Source of the DNA: Actinomycetota bacterium
Lineage (GTDB): Bacteria > Actinomycetota > Thermoleophilia > Solirubrobacterales > Solirubrobacteraceae
Direction: 5' to 3'
DNA length: 64,000 bases
NCBI GenBank assembly: GCA_005888335.1
Contig: VAWY01000128.1
Coordinates: 42,306-106,305 of the forward strand
Positions within the stretch are counted from its first letter, which is position 1; each line of letters begins with the position of its first letter. Shown here in pieces: positions 61,552-64,000 of this stretch. A program made the position numbers and the translations under genes. A model generated the notes under the pieces. The model was not told the DNA's origin. It worked only from the letters and a program-made list of their open reading frames with translations, and ran no database searches.

Positions 61552-62286
61552 TCAGAGGGATTGGGCGGTGGGTCGCACGAGGATCTCGTTGAGCGACACG
61601 CTGCGCGGCCGAGAGACGGCGAAGGCGATGATCTGCGCGACGTCATCGGCGGTGATCGACGTGGCGTCGTAGAACTGCTCGATGGCCTCCCTGGTCTCGC
61701 CATGGGTGATGTGGCTCACGAGCTCCGTCGTCACGGCGCCGGGCTCGATGACGATCACGCGCACGTCGGGCTGGAGCTCTTGGCGCAGGGACTCCGACCA
61801 GCCGTTCAGGCCCCACTTCGTCGCGGCGTAGGTGGCGTTGCCGGGGCGGGCGGTGCGGCCGGCGACCGACGAGATGTTGATCAGGTCGCCGTCGCCGTCG
61901 CGCAGCTGGTCGAGGAAGACCTCGGTCGCGGTCATCGCGCCGAGCAGGTTGACTTCGACCATCTGGCGCTGCTCGGCGCGCTGCTCGGAGGTGAACGGCG
62001 CCAGCAGCATCACGCCGGCGTTGTTGATCAGGACGTCGGTGCGGCCGAGCTCGTCGCTGACGCGCTGCGCGGCGGCGACGAGCGAGGCGCGGTCGGTGAC
62101 GTCGGCCTCGATGGCGATGGCGCCGTCGCCGAGCTCGTCGGCCAGGGCTTGGAGGCGGTCGGCGCGGCGGGCCAGCAGCGCGACGCGATAGCCGTCGGCG
62201 GCCAGGGCACGGGCGGTGGCCTCGCCGATGCCCGACGAGGCGCCGGTTATGACCGCGATGCGGCCGGCGTTGGGCTCAGTGCTCAC
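61552..62286 (-). CDS. Short-chain dehydrogenase/reductase
   Basis: 244 residues from a GTG at 62286 with GGAG 8 bases upstream. Classical SDR motifs: VITGASSGIGEATA, NNAGVM, ISSVAG and catalytic YAATK. It belongs to the clavaldehyde-dehydrogenase-like SDR group that acts on aldehydes or ketones with NADP. It is divergent from the XRE regulator gene, with a 210-bp gap. Confidence 0.9.
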   Translation of the reverse strand: MSTEPNAGRIAVITGASSGIGEATARALAADGYRVALLARRADRLQALADELGDGAIAIEADVTDRASLVAAAQRVSDELGRTDVLINNAGVMLLAPFTSEQRAEQRQMVEVNLLGAMTATEVFLDQLRDGDGDLINISSVAGRTARPGNATYAATKWGLNGWSESLRQELQPDVRVIVIEPGAVTTELVSHITHGETREAIEQFYDATSITADDVAQIIAFAVSRPRSVSLNEILVRPTAQSL

Positions 62287-62496
62287 GTGGATCTCCGTGG
62301 AAGGTCGTTGGGACTGCGACGCCGTGCGGGACGGCCGTCTCGGCCTCTCGCTCGCTGCGTCGCGTGAACCACTATGCCCGCAGGTCAGACGGTGTGAGGG
62401 GCCCTGTGAGAGGGGCACCAAGAGGGCCCCTCAACCACGGCGCGAGCGGTCTACCGTTGGATCACCAGACGACGGGTCAAGGGAAGACCAAAGACA

Positions 62497-63378
62497 GTGA
62501 ACGCCGCCAACGACATCGCCGAGTTCCTCGCCAGCCGCCGGGGGAAGATCACGCCCGAGCAGGCCGGCTTGCCGAGCTACGGCTTGCGGCGAGTGCCCGG
62601 GCTGCGCCGCGAGGAGGTCGCGTCCTTGGCTGGCGTCAGCGGGGACTACTACCGGCGTCTGGAGCGCGGCCAGGTCAGCGGTGTCTCTGAGCTCGTGCTG
62701 GAAGCGCTGGCGCGGGCGCTCCAGCTCGACGAGGCCGAACGCGCACACCTCTTCGATCTGGCCCGCGCCGCGAGCCCGATCGCTCCAAGGCGCTCGCGGC
62801 CGGCCAAGAAGCGCATTCGCCCCGTTGTGCAGCGCCTCCTCGACCAGATCGAGGCGCCGGCGATCGTCAGCAACGTCCATGGCGACTACCTGGCCGCCAA
62901 CGCGCTCGGCCGCGCGCTGTACGCGCCGGTGTTCGACAGCCCCGAGCAGCCCGCCAACAGCGCGCGGTTCACCTTCCTGGACCCGGCGGCGCCCGACTTC
63001 TACCCCGAGTGGGACCGCCTCGCCTCAGAGCTCGTGGCGGCTCTTCGCTCGCAGGCCGGCCGCAACCCCTACGACCGGGGCCTTCAGGACCTCATCGGGG
63101 AGCTGTCGACCCGCAGCGACGAGTTCCGCGTCCGTTGGGCCGCGCACAACGTGCGCTTCCACCGGACCGGCACCAAGCGCCTGCAGCATCCGGTCGTCGG
63201 CGAGCTCGAGCTCAGCTACGAGACGCTGACGCTCGACGCCGACGACGGCCTGCGCATGGCGCTCTACACCGCCGAAGCCGACTCGGCCACGCAGCAGGCG
63301 CTGGATCTGCTGGCCAGCTGGACAGCAACGCCTGACCCGATCGCGAGGCGCCTCGGCGGCGAGACCCGCGAGCGCTAG
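62497..63378 (+). CDS. XRE-family regulator with MmyB-like ligand domain
   Basis: 293 residues starting at GTG. The N-terminal HTH (about 22-80: GLRREEVASLAGVSGDYYRRLERGQVSGVSELVLEALARAL) is followed by the PAS-like MmyB fatty-acid/ligand-binding domain (QIEAPAIVSNVHGDYLAANALGRALY ... ELELSYETLTLDADDGL). Such regulators typically control a neighbouring SDR or aldo/keto reductase gene, matching both flanks here. Confidence 0.9.
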   Translation: MNAANDIAEFLASRRGKITPEQAGLPSYGLRRVPGLRREEVASLAGVSGDYYRRLERGQVSGVSELVLEALARALQLDEAERAHLFDLARAASPIAPRRSRPAKKRIRPVVQRLLDQIEAPAIVSNVHGDYLAANALGRALYAPVFDSPEQPANSARFTFLDPAAPDFYPEWDRLASELVAALRSQAGRNPYDRGLQDLIGELSTRSDEFRVRWAAHNVRFHRTGTKRLQHPVVGELELSYETLTLDADDGLRMALYTAEADSATQQALDLLASWTATPDPIARRLGGETRER

Positions 63379-63418
63379 GCGCACTCACAACAACTCGACA
63401 CGAGAGGAACACAGGACG

Positions 63419-64000
63419 ATGACCCCTGCAACGACCCCTGCCCTGACGCTGAGCGACGGCGTCACGATGCCCGCCGTCGGCCTGGGCGTCTTCCAGAGCC
63501 CGCCCGAGGAGACCCTCACCGCCGTCGAGACCGCGCTGCGCGACGGCTACCGGCTGATCGACACCGCCGCCGCCTACGACAACGAGCGCGAGGTCGGCGA
63601 GGGCATCCGCCGCTCGGGCGTCGACCGCGACCAGATCTTCCTCACCACCAAGCTGTGGATCAGCGACTACGGCTACGACGCCGCGCACGTCGGCTTCGAC
63701 GCCAGCCTGCGCCGGCTCGGCGTCGACCACGTCGACCTCTACCTGCTGCACCAGCCGGTGCCGACCGACTTCGAGAAGACCATCGGCGCCTACAAGGCCG
63801 CCGAGACGTTCCTCGCCGACGGCCGGGCGCGCGCCATCGGCGTCTCGAACTTCAGCGCGGAGCATCTCCGGCGGCTGATCGAGCGCACCGACGTCGGGCC
63901 GGCGATCAACCAGGTCGAGCTGCACCCGTACTTCACACAGCCCGCTCTGCGCGAGGTCCACGCCGAGCTGGGCATCGCGACCCAGGCCTGGTCGCCGCTC
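63419..64000 (+). CDS. Aldo/keto reductase (partial, runs off the window)
   Basis: 194 codons are visible. The AKR catalytic tetrad is present: D48 (LIDTAAAY), Y53, K78 (LTTKLW) and H111 (YLLHQPVP), followed by AIGVSNFSAEHL and NQVELHPYF. It is a 2,5-diketo-gluconate-reductase-like NADPH enzyme. A GAGAGGAA ribosome site precedes the ATG. It lies 40 bases after the XRE regulator and is probably controlled by it. Confidence 0.92.
   Translation, partial: MTPATTPALTLSDGVTMPAVGLGVFQSPPEETLTAVETALRDGYRLIDTAAAYDNEREVGEGIRRSGVDRDQIFLTTKLWISDYGYDAAHVGFDASLRRLGVDHVDLYLLHQPVPTDFEKTIGAYKAAETFLADGRARAIGVSNFSAEHLRRLIERTDVGPAINQVELHPYFTQPALREVHAELGIATQAWSPL

Overview
This is a very GC-rich (about 70 percent by eye) stretch of chromosome with GTG/ATG starts, many ATGA or GTGA start/stop overlaps and several probably leaderless promoters. 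Protein style and gene content (large LuxR/AAA regulators, many TetR repressors, VOC and SnoaL-like enzymes, a homing-endonuclease-repeat regulator) point to Actinomycetota. Thermoleophilia (Solirubrobacterales, Conexibacter-like) is my best guess, not a proven placement.

Layout. 0-8.9 kb: TetR regulator facing a thiolase plus multifunctional beta-oxidation protein, then small enzymes, a truncated TetR and a drug exporter followed by a muconolactone-isomerase-like protein and a DUF3237 protein. 8.9-17.4 kb: a CoA-transferase, a CitAB-type two-component system and an NMT1/SsuA-type ABC transporter, with a divergent GntR gene and a coupled HNH-repeat protein. The CoA-transferase and the ABC operon share a long upstream element, so they look like one regulon. 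17.6-22.9 kb: TetR-controlled acyltransferase, aromatic hydroxylase, extradiol-type dioxygenase and FAH-family hydrolase, broken by an inverted duplication. 22.9-26.3 kb: lutABC and a VapBC pair. 26.4-31.5 kb: SDR, flavoprotein remnant, Asp-nucleophile hydrolase and a 925-residue LuxR regulator. 31.6-41.5 kb: a second aromatic/ketone degradation cluster (NTF2-like, peroxiredoxin, extradiol dioxygenase, hydroxylase, SDR, DoxX, FAH). 41.5-45.9 kb: TetR genes, a serine hydrolase and a Baeyer-Villiger-type monooxygenase.

45.9-55.1 kb is an accessory island. It starts with a piece of a nucleotide cyclase gene and the 3' half of a tRNA-Arg (likely attachment site). It carries a complete four-gene type II Wadjet system (jetABCD, SMC-like anti-plasmid defence) and ends at a frameshifted HTH gene beside a truncated nucleotidyltransferase remnant. 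55.2-64 kb: serine hydrolase, kinase remnant, TetR/MFS pair with three tandem operators, a beta-helix exported protein, SDR, XRE regulator and an aldo/keto reductase cut by the window edge.

The most unusual features are: a 567-bp perfect-looking inverted repeat that splits the FAH gene; a two-copy MITE-like palindrome; the Wadjet island at a tRNA fragment; and at least ten genes with clean internal or terminal losses (TetR, cupin, disulfide reductase, VOC, flavin oxidoreductase, cyclase, nucleotidyltransferase, kinase, LuxR and others). These losses suggest either heavy local gene decay or assembly/amplification artefacts. No CRISPR array, rRNA, IS transposase or intact tRNA was seen.
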